From contig NZ_VYQF01000003.1 in NCBI RefSeq assembly GCF_008710285.1, positions 124,001-188,000 of the forward strand: DNA of 64,000 nucleotides. The letters run 5' to 3'. Below, one piece after another: positions 7,963-14,883 of this stretch (positions within the stretch are counted from its first letter, which is position 1; each line of letters begins with the position of its first letter). The notes under the pieces were generated by a model. The model searched no databases. It was not told the origin of the DNA and was given only the letters and a program-made list of their open reading frames with translations. The DNA comes from Ginsengibacter hankyongi. GTDB taxonomy: Bacteria; Bacteroidota; Bacteroidia; Chitinophagales; Chitinophagaceae. Both the position numbers and the translations under genes were made by a program.

Positions 7963-7984
7963 AGGGGACGCGTCAGGGGACGTT
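7963..7984. repeat. 22-base G-rich end repeat, copy 2
   Basis: Two AGGGGACG units in direct order (AGGGGACGCGT then CAGGGGACGTT), 19 of 22 positions the same as copy 1 at the other end of the element. It lies between the integrase start codon (7924) and attR (8102), about 118 bases inside the right end. The placement at both ends suits an integrase or excisionase arm site. Confidence 0.6.
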
Positions 7985-8101
7985 TTATGTTAATTTCAGT
8001 TAATTTATTTTAATTCGTCTTAACGACGTAAAACCCTTTGAATACAGCACTACAAAGGATTGTAAGCAAAATAAAGAAAAAGGTGAGAAGATATTTTTTA
8101 C

Positions 8102-8116
8102 TCCTGTTCCGGGCAC
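8102..8116. other. attR core (repeat of the tRNA-Leu 3' end)
   Basis: This is an exact copy of TCCTGTTCCGGGCAC from the tRNA-Leu 3' end. The bases before it do not continue the tRNA, so this is not a second tRNA gene. The sequence after it again resembles the element's left end (terminator at the same spacing, then the 22-base repeat), which suggests that a second element began here. Confidence 0.85.
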
Positions 8117-8126
8117 TGGATAAATT

Positions 8127-8163
8127 AAAAAGCCTTGTTAGTATCAACTTCCAGGGCTTTTTT
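8127..8163. terminator. Hairpin terminator, second copy after attR
   Basis: AAAAGCCTTG pairs with CAGGGCTTTT and is flanked by A- and T-runs, as at 1002-1037; the loop sequences differ. It can terminate in both directions and closes the small minus-strand gene that ends at 8204. Confidence 0.7.
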
Positions 8164-8170
8164 AATTTTT

Positions 8171-8192
8171 AGGGGACGACTCTGGGGAGGTT
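8171..8192. repeat. 22-base G-rich end repeat, copy 3
   Basis: AGGGGACGACT then CTGGGGAGGTT; 18 of 22 positions agree with copy 2. It starts 55 bases after the attR core, the same offset as copy 1 from attL, which is the main evidence that a second element's left end lies here. Confidence 0.5.
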
Positions 8193-8203
8193 TAAATTCA
8201 TTT

Positions 8204-8446
8204 CTATTTAAAATACCATTCAGGAAAATCTATCTGTATCGGATAATTTTTTTTAATCAATCCTTTTTTTATTTGGCGATAGCTAAACCATTTATTGGAA
8301 CCTTTACACCTGCAAACTAAACGGCCCGTGTCCACTTCAGGCTTTAATTGAATTATTTTGGGATAAAAAATATACATCTCCCTCCAGCTTACCACGCCGA
8401 TATGAAGTTTTTCGCTAACCAGTTTTAGTTTTATTGTTTGCAACAT
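8204..8446 (-). CDS. 80-aa hypothetical protein in the second element's cargo position
   Basis: An 80-aa basic protein, rich in aromatic residues, with two cysteines in VCRCKGSNKWF. No transmembrane segment or known motif is apparent. It stops a few bases from the third 22-base repeat, where the restriction-modification gene ends in the first element, and is divergent from the TIR gene. It could be a genuine small cargo gene or a fragment. Reality as a gene is moderately likely from its codon pattern and position. Confidence 0.45.
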   Translation of the reverse strand: MLQTIKLKLVSEKLHIGVVSWREMYIFYPKIIQLKPEVDTGRLVCRCKGSNKWFSYRQIKKGLIKKNYPIQIDFPEWYFK

Positions 8447-8558
8447 TTTTTATTGTAAACTAATACTTTTCGGTGCAAAAGAGTGTGTATATTTATGAAT
8501 GTTGATAGCAATTTCTATTAAACTTATAACTCTAAATCAAAATTTATAAAACCAAACA

Positions 8559-9545
8559 ATGAAGATTTTTATCTCACATTCCTCAAAAAATAAAAATCTT
8601 GGTAACGCTTTAGTTAGTCTACTAACAGGGGTTGGGGTTAAAGACGACGAAATTATTTTTACAAGTAACGATGCTTATGGCATTCCAATAGGACAAAGTA
8701 TTTTTAATTGGTTAAAAAGCAGGATATCTGAAAAACCTCATGTTTTGTATCTATTATCTCCTGAATACTATCAAAGTGTTGCCTGTTTAAATGAAATGGG
8801 AGCAGCTTGGGTTGTGGAAAACAAGCATACCATGATTTTCACTCCCGAATTCAACTTGTCCAGCCCTGAGTTTCTTAATGGGGCTAAAGATCCAAGGGAA
8901 ATTGGATTTTATATTGACAATCACGATAAGTTGATTGCATTTATAGAATCTCTAAGATCGGATTTTAGCATTTCTTCGAATCATGTCTTAATAAGTCAAA
9001 AGATCAGGTTATTTCTTGAGAATATAAGAGACATTAATCCAATAATTGCCTCTTCGCCAGAATTAACGCCGTTAGTAAGCAAGACTGTTTCATTCAAAGA
9101 ATCAGAACCAGAAGCACAGCAGTTAAAAATACAAGTAAAACCAGTAACAAGCAGTTCACAATCAAATTCCGGGAACTCAAGATTATTGACAGACTTAGAA
9201 AATAATAAATTAAAGGATGAAGATGTGCTTTTAATTCATTACATCATAGAAACTGGACGATTCAAATTAGGTACTGGATGGAGATCGAGTCAAGAAGTTG
9301 AGAATATCAAAATTTGGGAAGAAGTTCAAGAGTTAAACGGATCATTGTCGACAAATTATGATAACGCTTTGCGGAGATTTGAGATGAAAAATGTTACAGA
9401 GGTTTCTGAATTTACAGGAGGTGGTAATCCAAGGGAGGTAAGTATAAAAGAAGATGTGAAGGATGAACTATTAAACATGTCAGACGAACTTTTATCTAAA
9501 ATTGATGTGGTGTTCCAAAGAAATAAGAAAACAAACGCATGGTAA
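8559..9545 (+). CDS. TIR-domain protein, probable anti-phage defence effector
   Basis: Residues 1 to about 135 form a TIR domain: MKIFISHSSKNKNL is the first strand and BB-loop entry, and SVACLNEMGAAW at 73-84 supplies the Glu (E79) at the position of the NADase catalytic glutamate. A polar serine/glutamine-rich linker follows (about 165-205). The C-terminal 120 residues, helical with ETGRFKLGTGWRSS in the middle, match no family I can name and may be the sensor or partner-binding part. Prokaryotic TIR proteins often degrade NAD+ during phage infection, and the location in a remnant of a mobile element whose sister carries restriction-modification genes supports a defence role. It is alone on the plus strand, so it would have its own promoter. 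The role is inferred, not shown. Confidence 0.75.
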   Translation: MKIFISHSSKNKNLGNALVSLLTGVGVKDDEIIFTSNDAYGIPIGQSIFNWLKSRISEKPHVLYLLSPEYYQSVACLNEMGAAWVVENKHTMIFTPEFNLSSPEFLNGAKDPREIGFYIDNHDKLIAFIESLRSDFSISSNHVLISQKIRLFLENIRDINPIIASSPELTPLVSKTVSFKESEPEAQQLKIQVKPVTSSSQSNSGNSRLLTDLENNKLKDEDVLLIHYIIETGRFKLGTGWRSSQEVENIKIWEEVQELNGSLSTNYDNALRRFEMKNVTEVSEFTGGGNPREVSIKEDVKDELLNMSDELLSKIDVVFQRNKKTNAW

Positions 9546-9550
9546 AACTG

Positions 9551-9566
9551 CACCCAACATTGGGTG
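9551..9566. repeat. Perfect inverted repeat just after the TIR gene
   Basis: CACCCAA-CA-TTGGGTG has two 7-base arms and a 2-base centre, six bases after the TIR stop codon. No T-run follows, so it is a weak terminator at best. It may instead be a protein site or part of a recombination junction. I looked for a matching integron-type partner sequence and found none. Confidence 0.35.
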
Positions 9567-9897
9567 ACCGATGCACAACTGCCACTTAAAAAAATAGGTA
9601 AAGGCAAAATCCATCAGAATTGTTTCAGCATACAGATAAGAAATAATTTCGATTAGCCTTTTCTGTTACCGTCCATACTAGATAATAGCGCTTACAGGTG
9701 TAGGCTTCCCCAAAGTTCGTCCATTCCAGCCCGTGTGGGTGTTCCCTTTCTTTCGCAAGCCCACATCTACAGTCGTGCGAGCCGAAGGTCTGGTCTCCGA
9801 CCAATGGCCAAACCTTTTAGTATTTGCACTTTTATTTTATACAAAATTTTATTATGATGGAATAATAGTTTTAAAATGTTCACTCGTCTAATGGCAA
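9567..9897. other. Non-coding stretch inside the decayed element
   Basis: No reading frame with plausible coding content was found on either strand. The part from about 9690 to 9820 is clearly richer in G+C than its surroundings, with short inverted motifs such as GGTCTGGTCTCCGACC. It may be leftover mobile-element DNA or a structured non-coding region; I cannot assign it. Confidence 0.3.
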
Positions 9898-9990
9898 CTA
9901 ACGGTGGGTTCCATATTTGCCGCATTCTTTACACTTTGCAAAGTATATGTGACTTTATTTTTATCAATACTTGTATAAGATTTATTCCCC
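9898..9990 (-). pseudogene. Decayed copy of the 61-aa zinc-ribbon-like element gene
   Basis: Read on the minus strand, the region encodes YFAKCKECGKYG followed by a stop (9898-9900), closely matching YFAKCKGCRKYG of the gene at 4213-4398. The preceding codons (LIKIKS against LIKINK) are in a different frame, so at least one base has been lost or gained. DNA identity is visible from TTCCATATTT (9909) onward. The N-terminal part is unrecognisable. It ends close to the Mla operon terminator. Confidence 0.6.
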
Positions 9991-10013
9991 GTCGTGTTTT
10001 CTATGACAAAAAA

Positions 10014-10041
10014 AACCTTATAATTTTTATTATATAAGGTT
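10014..10041 (-). terminator. Terminator of the Mla operon
   Basis: AACCTTATA pairs with TATAAGGTT across a 10-base loop. Read on the minus strand the stem is followed by eight T's, and it lies 16 bases after the MlaD-like stop codon. T's on the other side make it potentially bidirectional. Confidence 0.75.
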
Positions 10042-10056
10042 TTTTATTCTTAGTGC

Positions 10057-11049
10057 TTATTGATCCTTTTTAATTCCTATTTTTTGTTTTTCAAGTCGCC
10101 TGAAATAACCGCGAAATAAAAAATTGTGTTTTAAGGCTTCCATGTTCTGGTTAAAACCATCGGTGCCTTGCTGAATATTATCAAGGCTTTTATTTAATTT
10201 AATAACCAGTAAACTATCCTTCAATAATGAATGTATAGTTCCTTTGCCGCTATCTACATCACGTTGAATTCCCGAGACTGCATCACTTATCTGACGGGAC
10301 AGCGAATCAGCTTCATCCCCAACAGATTTTATTTTAACTACAGCTTCATTTAGATTGTAAGCAAAAGAAGTATCGGTGAGAATTGATCCAATCGAGCCTT
10401 TTCCCATTTTTACATCATTCACAATGGCGTATAAATCATTTGCCATGTCTTTGGCCCTGGCAGTTGCCTGGCGAATATTGATCGCTGATAACTTCAGGTT
10501 TTGCGGCAGCCCCTTTTCATTTAAAACACTCCATAATGCATTGCTGTTATTAATGCGTTGTATAGTATATTTCAATTCTTCAGCAACGCTGCCAATATCA
10601 TTATTTGTGTTATTAAGTTTTTTCAGCATTTCGTCTGTATCTAACGGTCTCTTAGACGCAAGTATATCGCCGTTCTGCGCTAAAGGAGCCAACTGTTTTA
10701 CTGCGGAAATATTCACCACTTTATTTCCCACCAAACCGTCAGTGGCAATGGAAACCAAAGCATTTTTATGAATAACGGTTTTCATTTTATTATCAATTAT
10801 CATTATCACTTCCATTAATGTATCATTGATAATGGTTACTTTTTTTACAGTGCCTACATCAATACCAGCATAACGGACATTATTACCCTGTTTTAATCCC
10901 TGTACATTTTCAAACCTTGATTTTAAAATAAAATTAGAGCCAAACATGTTACGGTTTTTACCAATCATATACAATAGCAATATCAGGCAAAATAAACCTG
11001 CCAGCACAAAAGCTCCCAGTTTTACATTATTCATCGCTCTTTTTGCCAT
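10057..11049 (-). CDS. MlaD/Mce-family lipid-binding protein
   Basis: An N-terminal membrane anchor (LGAFVLAGLFCLILLLYMIG, about residues 9-28) precedes an MCE domain (SRFENVQGLKQGNNVRYAGI, then VGTVKKV), the fold that binds phospholipid in MlaD. About 180 helical residues follow, as usual for the periplasmic extension in Bacteroidota. I chose the ATG at 11049 (330 aa); a TTG at 11076, overlapping the end of the ATPase gene, would add nine residues, so the two genes are either overlapping or nearly so. It is the substrate-binding part of a transporter that moves phospholipid between the inner and outer membranes. The final gene of the operon; a terminator follows. Confidence 0.85.
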   Translation of the reverse strand: MAKRAMNNVKLGAFVLAGLFCLILLLYMIGKNRNMFGSNFILKSRFENVQGLKQGNNVRYAGIDVGTVKKVTIINDTLMEVIMIIDNKMKTVIHKNALVSIATDGLVGNKVVNISAVKQLAPLAQNGDILASKRPLDTDEMLKKLNNTNNDIGSVAEELKYTIQRINNSNALWSVLNEKGLPQNLKLSAINIRQATARAKDMANDLYAIVNDVKMGKGSIGSILTDTSFAYNLNEAVVKIKSVGDEADSLSRQISDAVSGIQRDVDSGKGTIHSLLKDSLLVIKLNKSLDNIQQGTDGFNQNMEALKHNFLFRGYFRRLEKQKIGIKKDQ

Positions 11050-11068
11050 AATAGCACCTGTTTGAATA

Positions 11069-11851
11069 TTACTCAAAAAATTGTTTCACTTTAGGGTCCT
11101 CATTTTTTTTCAGCTCAGCATAGGTTCCATTTGCATAGCATTTACCATCTAACAGTATAACTATTCTATCACTTGCCATGCGAACGCAATTCATGTCGTG
11201 AGAAATGATAAGTGATGATGTATTGTATTTCTTTTGAATGTCCACCATCAACTTTATAATTTCTTTTCCTGTAATAGGATCTAACCCCGTTGTCGGTTCA
11301 TCATATAATATTATGTCGGGCTTTAAAATCAGCGTTCGGGCCAATGCAATTCTCTTGCGCATACCACCTGATAATTCTATGGGCATCATATCAACCGTAT
11401 GCTCAAGACCCACATCTTCAAGCGCATTCATTACCATTGTATTTACTTCCTCCTGTGTTACTTTTATCCAGTGCCTCCGTAAAGGAAATTCAAGGTTTTC
11501 TCTTACCGTCATTGAATCGTACAGCGCATTACTCTGAAATAAAAATCCAACCCTCGCAATTACCTGGTCAAGTTCGGCCTCATTTAGTTCCGGAATATTC
11601 TTACCAAACACTTCAATAGTTCCTTTATCCGGCTTCAATAATCCTACTATGCATTTTATCAATACCGATTTACCCGATCCGGATTTACCAAGCACCACTA
11701 CATTTTCACCTTTATACAAATCCAAATTAAAGTCAACCAAGACGTGGTTATTCTCAAAAGACTTATACACGTTACGAATAATCATTACAGGTTCATCACC
11801 TTTTACTACCGCATCTTTTAGTATCGTTTTATTTTCCGTAATCATCATCAA
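11069..11851 (-). CDS. MlaF-type ABC transporter ATPase
   Basis: A 260-aa ABC ATPase with Walker A GKSGSGKS at 55-62, signature LSGGM at 160-164, Walker B IILYDEP ending at 186 and the switch histidine in ISHD. GKSGSGKS and SGGMRKRIALAR are typical of the Mla/Ttg2A group of lipid transporters. Together with the permease upstream and the MCE protein downstream it forms the MlaEFD core. The gene follows the permease after 87 bases, and its stop lies just inside or before the MlaD start. An ATG at 11851 was taken; two more ATG codons follow directly and cannot be excluded. Confidence 0.9.
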   Translation of the reverse strand: MMMITENKTILKDAVVKGDEPVMIIRNVYKSFENNHVLVDFNLDLYKGENVVVLGKSGSGKSVLIKCIVGLLKPDKGTIEVFGKNIPELNEAELDQVIARVGFLFQSNALYDSMTVRENLEFPLRRHWIKVTQEEVNTMVMNALEDVGLEHTVDMMPIELSGGMRKRIALARTLILKPDIILYDEPTTGLDPITGKEIIKLMVDIQKKYNTSSLIISHDMNCVRMASDRIVILLDGKCYANGTYAELKKNEDPKVKQFFE

Positions 11852-11938
11852 TCAGTGATAACTAAATTTGCATATTATTTTTCTTTGGATTAACATGTTA
11901 GCGGAAATAAATAAAACTATACATTCCACGAAAGGAAC

Positions 11939-12709
11939 TTAATTAAAGCCCAATACATCGGTTATTTGTACGGCAAGTAAATCCAATATAAAAATCATAA
12001 TAGAAGAAACGACTACCGCAGAGTTGGCGCTTCTGCCGACGCCCTCTGTTCCCTTATTACTGTTATAGCCTTTGAAACAACCAATAATACCAACGGCAAA
12101 TCCAAAGAAAAATGTTTTTATAAATGCCGGAAGCACATCATAAAAAGCAAGATTATCGAACACTTGTGTCCAGAACAAATTAAAGCTTGTATTTCCACGA
12201 ATGTTCACGCCAATGTAAGAACCATATAATGAAATTGCATCACTTAATATAACCAGTATAGGAAGCATAAGTGTTGCAGCCAATACTCTTGATACCACGA
12301 GATATTTAAAAGGATTAGTGCCGCTTACCTGCATTGCGTCTATCTGCTCCGTTACCTTCATGGAGCCCAACTCCGCGCCAATACTTGAACCAATTTTTCC
12401 GGCAAAAATTAACGCGGTTATTACTGGACCAATCTCTCTCACAACGGAAATTCCTACAATGGCAGGTAACTGCGATTCCACACCGTATTCGATCATCGAG
12501 GGCCTCAATTGCATGGTGAGTACAAGACCCATTATAAAACCTGTTAGACCTATCAATGGTAATGAATTGTATCCTATAACGTAACACTGTCTCAAAAACT
12601 CCGACCCTTCATAGCGTGGTTTAAACCATTGCCACAAGAAGCGAAATGAGAACTTTGATAAGCTGCCAGCCTGGTCTAAAAAAGAATTTAATGGAGTTGC
12701 TTTTGCCAT
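11939..12709 (-). CDS. MlaE-type ABC transporter permease
   Basis: The 256-aa permease has the MlaE hallmarks: an amphipathic N-terminal helix, GYNSLPLIGLTGFIMGLVL as first membrane segment, VVREIGPVITALIFAGKIG and the strongly conserved cytoplasmic ELGSMKVTEQIDAM. Four or five further membrane helices complete it. It is the first gene of the lipid-transport operon. Divergent from the universal stress gene at 12849; the 139-base space between them holds both promoters. Confidence 0.9.
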   Translation of the reverse strand: MAKATPLNSFLDQAGSLSKFSFRFLWQWFKPRYEGSEFLRQCYVIGYNSLPLIGLTGFIMGLVLTMQLRPSMIEYGVESQLPAIVGISVVREIGPVITALIFAGKIGSSIGAELGSMKVTEQIDAMQVSGTNPFKYLVVSRVLAATLMLPILVILSDAISLYGSYIGVNIRGNTSFNLFWTQVFDNLAFYDVLPAFIKTFFFGFAVGIIGCFKGYNSNKGTEGVGRSANSAVVVSSIMIFILDLLAVQITDVLGFN

Positions 12710-12848
12710 TATTATCTAGTTTGGTTTAAATAACGATTCAACAAATTTTATCTTTTCTGTTATCATTTTTTATGACGGAGATTAGTAATTATTTTGACGA
12801 TAGTCATAGTTAAGGCGTTGTTTAAGAAATACGTTTGCATAAAAGCGT

Positions 12849-13676
12849 ATGAAAAAAATTTTGATCGCATTTGACGGAACTAATTTTTCCGAAGGTGCAT
12901 TTGAATTTGCCCGTAAGATGAATAAGGTCAGCCCTATTCTTCTGTCAGGTATTTTTATTCCGCAGGTCGTTTATGATAATTTATGGAGTTATGCAAGTGT
13001 TGAAATTGAGAAGCCTTTTTATATTCCCCTCGTGGAAGAGTTTGAAGAAAAGCAAATTAAAAAAAATATAGAAAGGTTTGAAAAGATGTGTGTAGATAAC
13101 AACGTCCGGTATTCTGTTCATAAAGACTTCTTCGATTTGGCATTACCGGAACTTAAAAAAGAAACCCGCTATGCCGACCTCGTGCTTATTGGAAGTGAAA
13201 GCTTTTTTGAAAATATTGCCACCACTTCATCAAATGAATATTTAATGGACGTACTTCATGCTACGGAGTGTCCTGTGGTAGTAATCCCAGAAAAATACGA
13301 CTATCCAAAAAGCAATATCCTTGCGTATGATGGCAGCGCATCGTCTGTTTATGCTATTAAACAATTTGCTTACTTGTTTCCTGATTTGGCAATCAACAAA
13401 ACGTTGTTGGTTTATACTAATGAAAAAAGGCGTGAGGAAATTCCTGAAAAGAAAAATATAGAAGAGTTGACTGAAAGACATTTTCCTGATTTAACAATAT
13501 TAAAGCTGAATATTAATCCAAAGAAATTTTTTGATAAATGGTTAAGTGAAAAAGAGTCTGCAATCCTCGTGAGTGGATCTTTCGGGCGTTCATCATTTTC
13601 GCGGATGCTTAAAAAAAGTTTTGTGATTGATGTAATTAAAGATCATAAGCTACCGGTGTTTATTACACACAAGTAA
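12849..13676 (+). CDS. Universal stress protein, two-domain
   Basis: The protein starts with MKKILIAFDGTNFSEGAF, the classical Usp first strand, and has a second Usp unit starting near residue 155 (NILAYDGSASSVYAIKQF). The ATP-binding G-rich stretch is seen near the end of the second unit (LVSGSFGRSSFSRML). Tandem Usp proteins of 270-300 aa are usual in Bacteroidota. A related gene follows after 54 bases in the same direction. A TACGTTTG box at 12830-12837 resembles the Bacteroidota -7 element, but it is only 11 bases from the ATG and I see no good -33 box. Confidence 0.85.
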   Translation: MKKILIAFDGTNFSEGAFEFARKMNKVSPILLSGIFIPQVVYDNLWSYASVEIEKPFYIPLVEEFEEKQIKKNIERFEKMCVDNNVRYSVHKDFFDLALPELKKETRYADLVLIGSESFFENIATTSSNEYLMDVLHATECPVVVIPEKYDYPKSNILAYDGSASSVYAIKQFAYLFPDLAINKTLLVYTNEKRREEIPEKKNIEELTERHFPDLTILKLNINPKKFFDKWLSEKESAILVSGSFGRSSFSRMLKKSFVIDVIKDHKLPVFITHK

Positions 13677-13730
13677 ACGTTGCGAACTCTTTGTGTGGTT
13701 CTATGTTTCATCATTAATAATAACTATAAC

Positions 13731-14570
13731 ATGAAAAAGTTTATTGCTGCATTTGATGGTCTTAAATTTTCAAATAGTACAAAGGACTATGCAATCGATA
13801 TTGCAAAGCAAAGCAACACGTTTCCGGTTGGAATTTTTTTGGATGATGTTACTTACCATAGTTACAAGATGTATGAACTGATTGCGGACAACGGAGTGTT
13901 GGAATCGAGGGTAGAACGATTGGAAGAAAAAGATAAAAAGACAAGAGACATCTCGGCAAAAAAATTTGAGACAGCATGCCAGGAAGCAGGTACCAATTAT
14001 TCTTTACATCACGACCGCTCCATTTCACTACAGGAATTATTGCATGAAAGCATTTATGCGGACTTGTTAATAATCGATAGCAAAGAAACCCTAACACATT
14101 ATGAAGAAGAGATTCCTACCAGGTTTATCCGCGACTTACTAACGGAGGTACAATGCCCGGTATTATTGGTTCCACAAAAGTATGAGCCTATCAAAAAGAT
14201 TGTTTTGCTTTTCGATGGCGAGCCTTCATCTGTACATGCTATTAAAATGTTCAGCTATATTCTTGAGCCACTAAAACATTTGCCTGCCGAAGTGATTACG
14301 GTAAAAGGAATGAAAAAAGATCGGCATGTTCCTGATAACAAACTCATGAAAGAATTTATGAAACGTCATTATCCTAAAGCAAATTTTACAGTACTGCAAG
14401 GGCTTGCCGAAATAGAAATTCCTGATTATCTCAAGGGCAATCATGGCGATATACTCATTGTGCTGGGCGCCTACAGGAGAGGTTTGGTTTCAAGATGGTT
14501 TAGAGAAAGCATGGCAGATGTATTAATAAAAGAATTAAAAACACCATTGTTTATTGCGCATAATAAATAA
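13731..14570 (+). CDS. Universal stress protein, two-domain (paralogue)
   Basis: I took the ATG at 13731 because the protein then begins MKKFIAAFDGLKFSNSTKDY, aligned with the start of the preceding Usp gene; the upstream in-frame TTG at 13680 would add 17 unlikely residues. The layout is the same as its neighbour: Usp unit 1 (1 to about 145), unit 2 starting KIVLLFDGEPSSVHAIKMF, and an ATP-loop-like LGAYRRGLVSRWF near the C-terminus. The two genes are probably an old tandem duplication and cotranscribed. Partner or ligand unknown. Confidence 0.85.
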   Translation: MKKFIAAFDGLKFSNSTKDYAIDIAKQSNTFPVGIFLDDVTYHSYKMYELIADNGVLESRVERLEEKDKKTRDISAKKFETACQEAGTNYSLHHDRSISLQELLHESIYADLLIIDSKETLTHYEEEIPTRFIRDLLTEVQCPVLLVPQKYEPIKKIVLLFDGEPSSVHAIKMFSYILEPLKHLPAEVITVKGMKKDRHVPDNKLMKEFMKRHYPKANFTVLQGLAEIEIPDYLKGNHGDILIVLGAYRRGLVSRWFRESMADVLIKELKTPLFIAHNK

Positions 14571-14617
14571 AATAGTTTGCCAGTCCAGGTTTTGGGCATT
14601 AATAAAAAATAAATAAC

Positions 14618-14839
14618 ATGAGCTACTACGATAAAGACTCCGGAAATAATTATCAAAAAAGAAGAAATACAAATGCGAATGGTGTTTCAGGAAGCATATA
14701 TGGCCTGGCTTTTATTGGTGCGTTAATTTATTTTATACAACATGCAACATCTTTCGGCATGGGTGTACTTGGTTTTTTTAAAGCAATTGTCTGGCCTGCA
14801 ATTTTAATTTATAAGTTACTGGAATTTCTGAAAATGTAA
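14618..14839 (+). CDS. 73-aa small membrane protein
   Basis: A hydrophilic N-terminus with Asn/Tyr/Lys residues (about 1-24) is followed by two hydrophobic segments (about 26-43 and 48-67). The codon pattern and the ATG 10 bases after an A-rich stretch suggest a real gene. It lies 47 bases after the second Usp gene, in the same direction, and may be part of that transcript. No family recognised. Confidence 0.6.
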   Translation: MSYYDKDSGNNYQKRRNTNANGVSGSIYGLAFIGALIYFIQHATSFGMGVLGFFKAIVWPAILIYKLLEFLKM

Positions 14840-14883
14840 ATCCATTTTATATCTGTATTATAAGAAGTGTTATTTTAATAAAT

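Larger units (their letters stand above)
975..8116. mobile_element. 7.1-kb integrative element in tRNA-Leu with HUH Rep, tyrosine integrase and restriction-modification cargo
   Basis: The element is bounded by the 15-base att repeats. All its genes read on the minus strand in the order integrase, 154-aa protein, excisionase-like HTH, 68-aa protein, HUH Rep, 89-aa protein, 61-aa protein, terminator, then a restriction-modification gene at the tRNA-proximal end. There are no capsid, tail or conjugation genes and no recognisable relaxase besides Rep, so it resembles an integrated rolling-circle plasmid or a small satellite-like element rather than a prophage or ICE. The DNA is visibly more AT-rich than the flanking operons, which fits transfer. 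The two ends each carry a copy of a 22-base repeat (1045-1066, 7963-7984) that could bind the integrase or excisionase. I do not recognise a named element with this gene set. Confidence 0.8.
8117..9990. mobile_element. Left part of a second, decayed element of the same family
   Basis: After attR the sequence repeats the left end of the first element: a terminator hairpin of the same type and, 55 bases after the att core (56 in the first), a third copy of the 22-base repeat. An 80-aa gene and a TIR-domain gene follow where the first element has its restriction-modification gene, and then a decayed copy of the 61-aa marker gene. No second integrase, Rep or third att copy is visible before the Mla operon, so the backbone has been lost. 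The right limit is set by the last recognisable homology and is approximate. Confidence 0.6.

Noticed and set aside
4679-8116. Microvirus-type prophage
   Set aside because: Rep resembles microvirus Rep, but there is no major capsid, pilot or scaffold protein, and the integrase is a tyrosine recombinase coded by the element itself.
8102-8116. Second tRNA-Leu gene
   Set aside because: Only the last 15 bases of the tRNA are present; the sequence before them does not form a cloverleaf.
9551-9566. Integron attC-like site after the TIR gene
   Set aside because: The palindrome CACCCAA/TTGGGTG has an RYYYAAC-like half, but no GTTRRRY partner was found at the expected distance and no integron integrase is present in the window.
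12830-12837. Promoter of the first Usp gene
   Set aside because: TACGTTTG fits a -7 box, but it is only 11 bases from the ATG and there is no -33 box at the right distance, so it was not listed as a feature.
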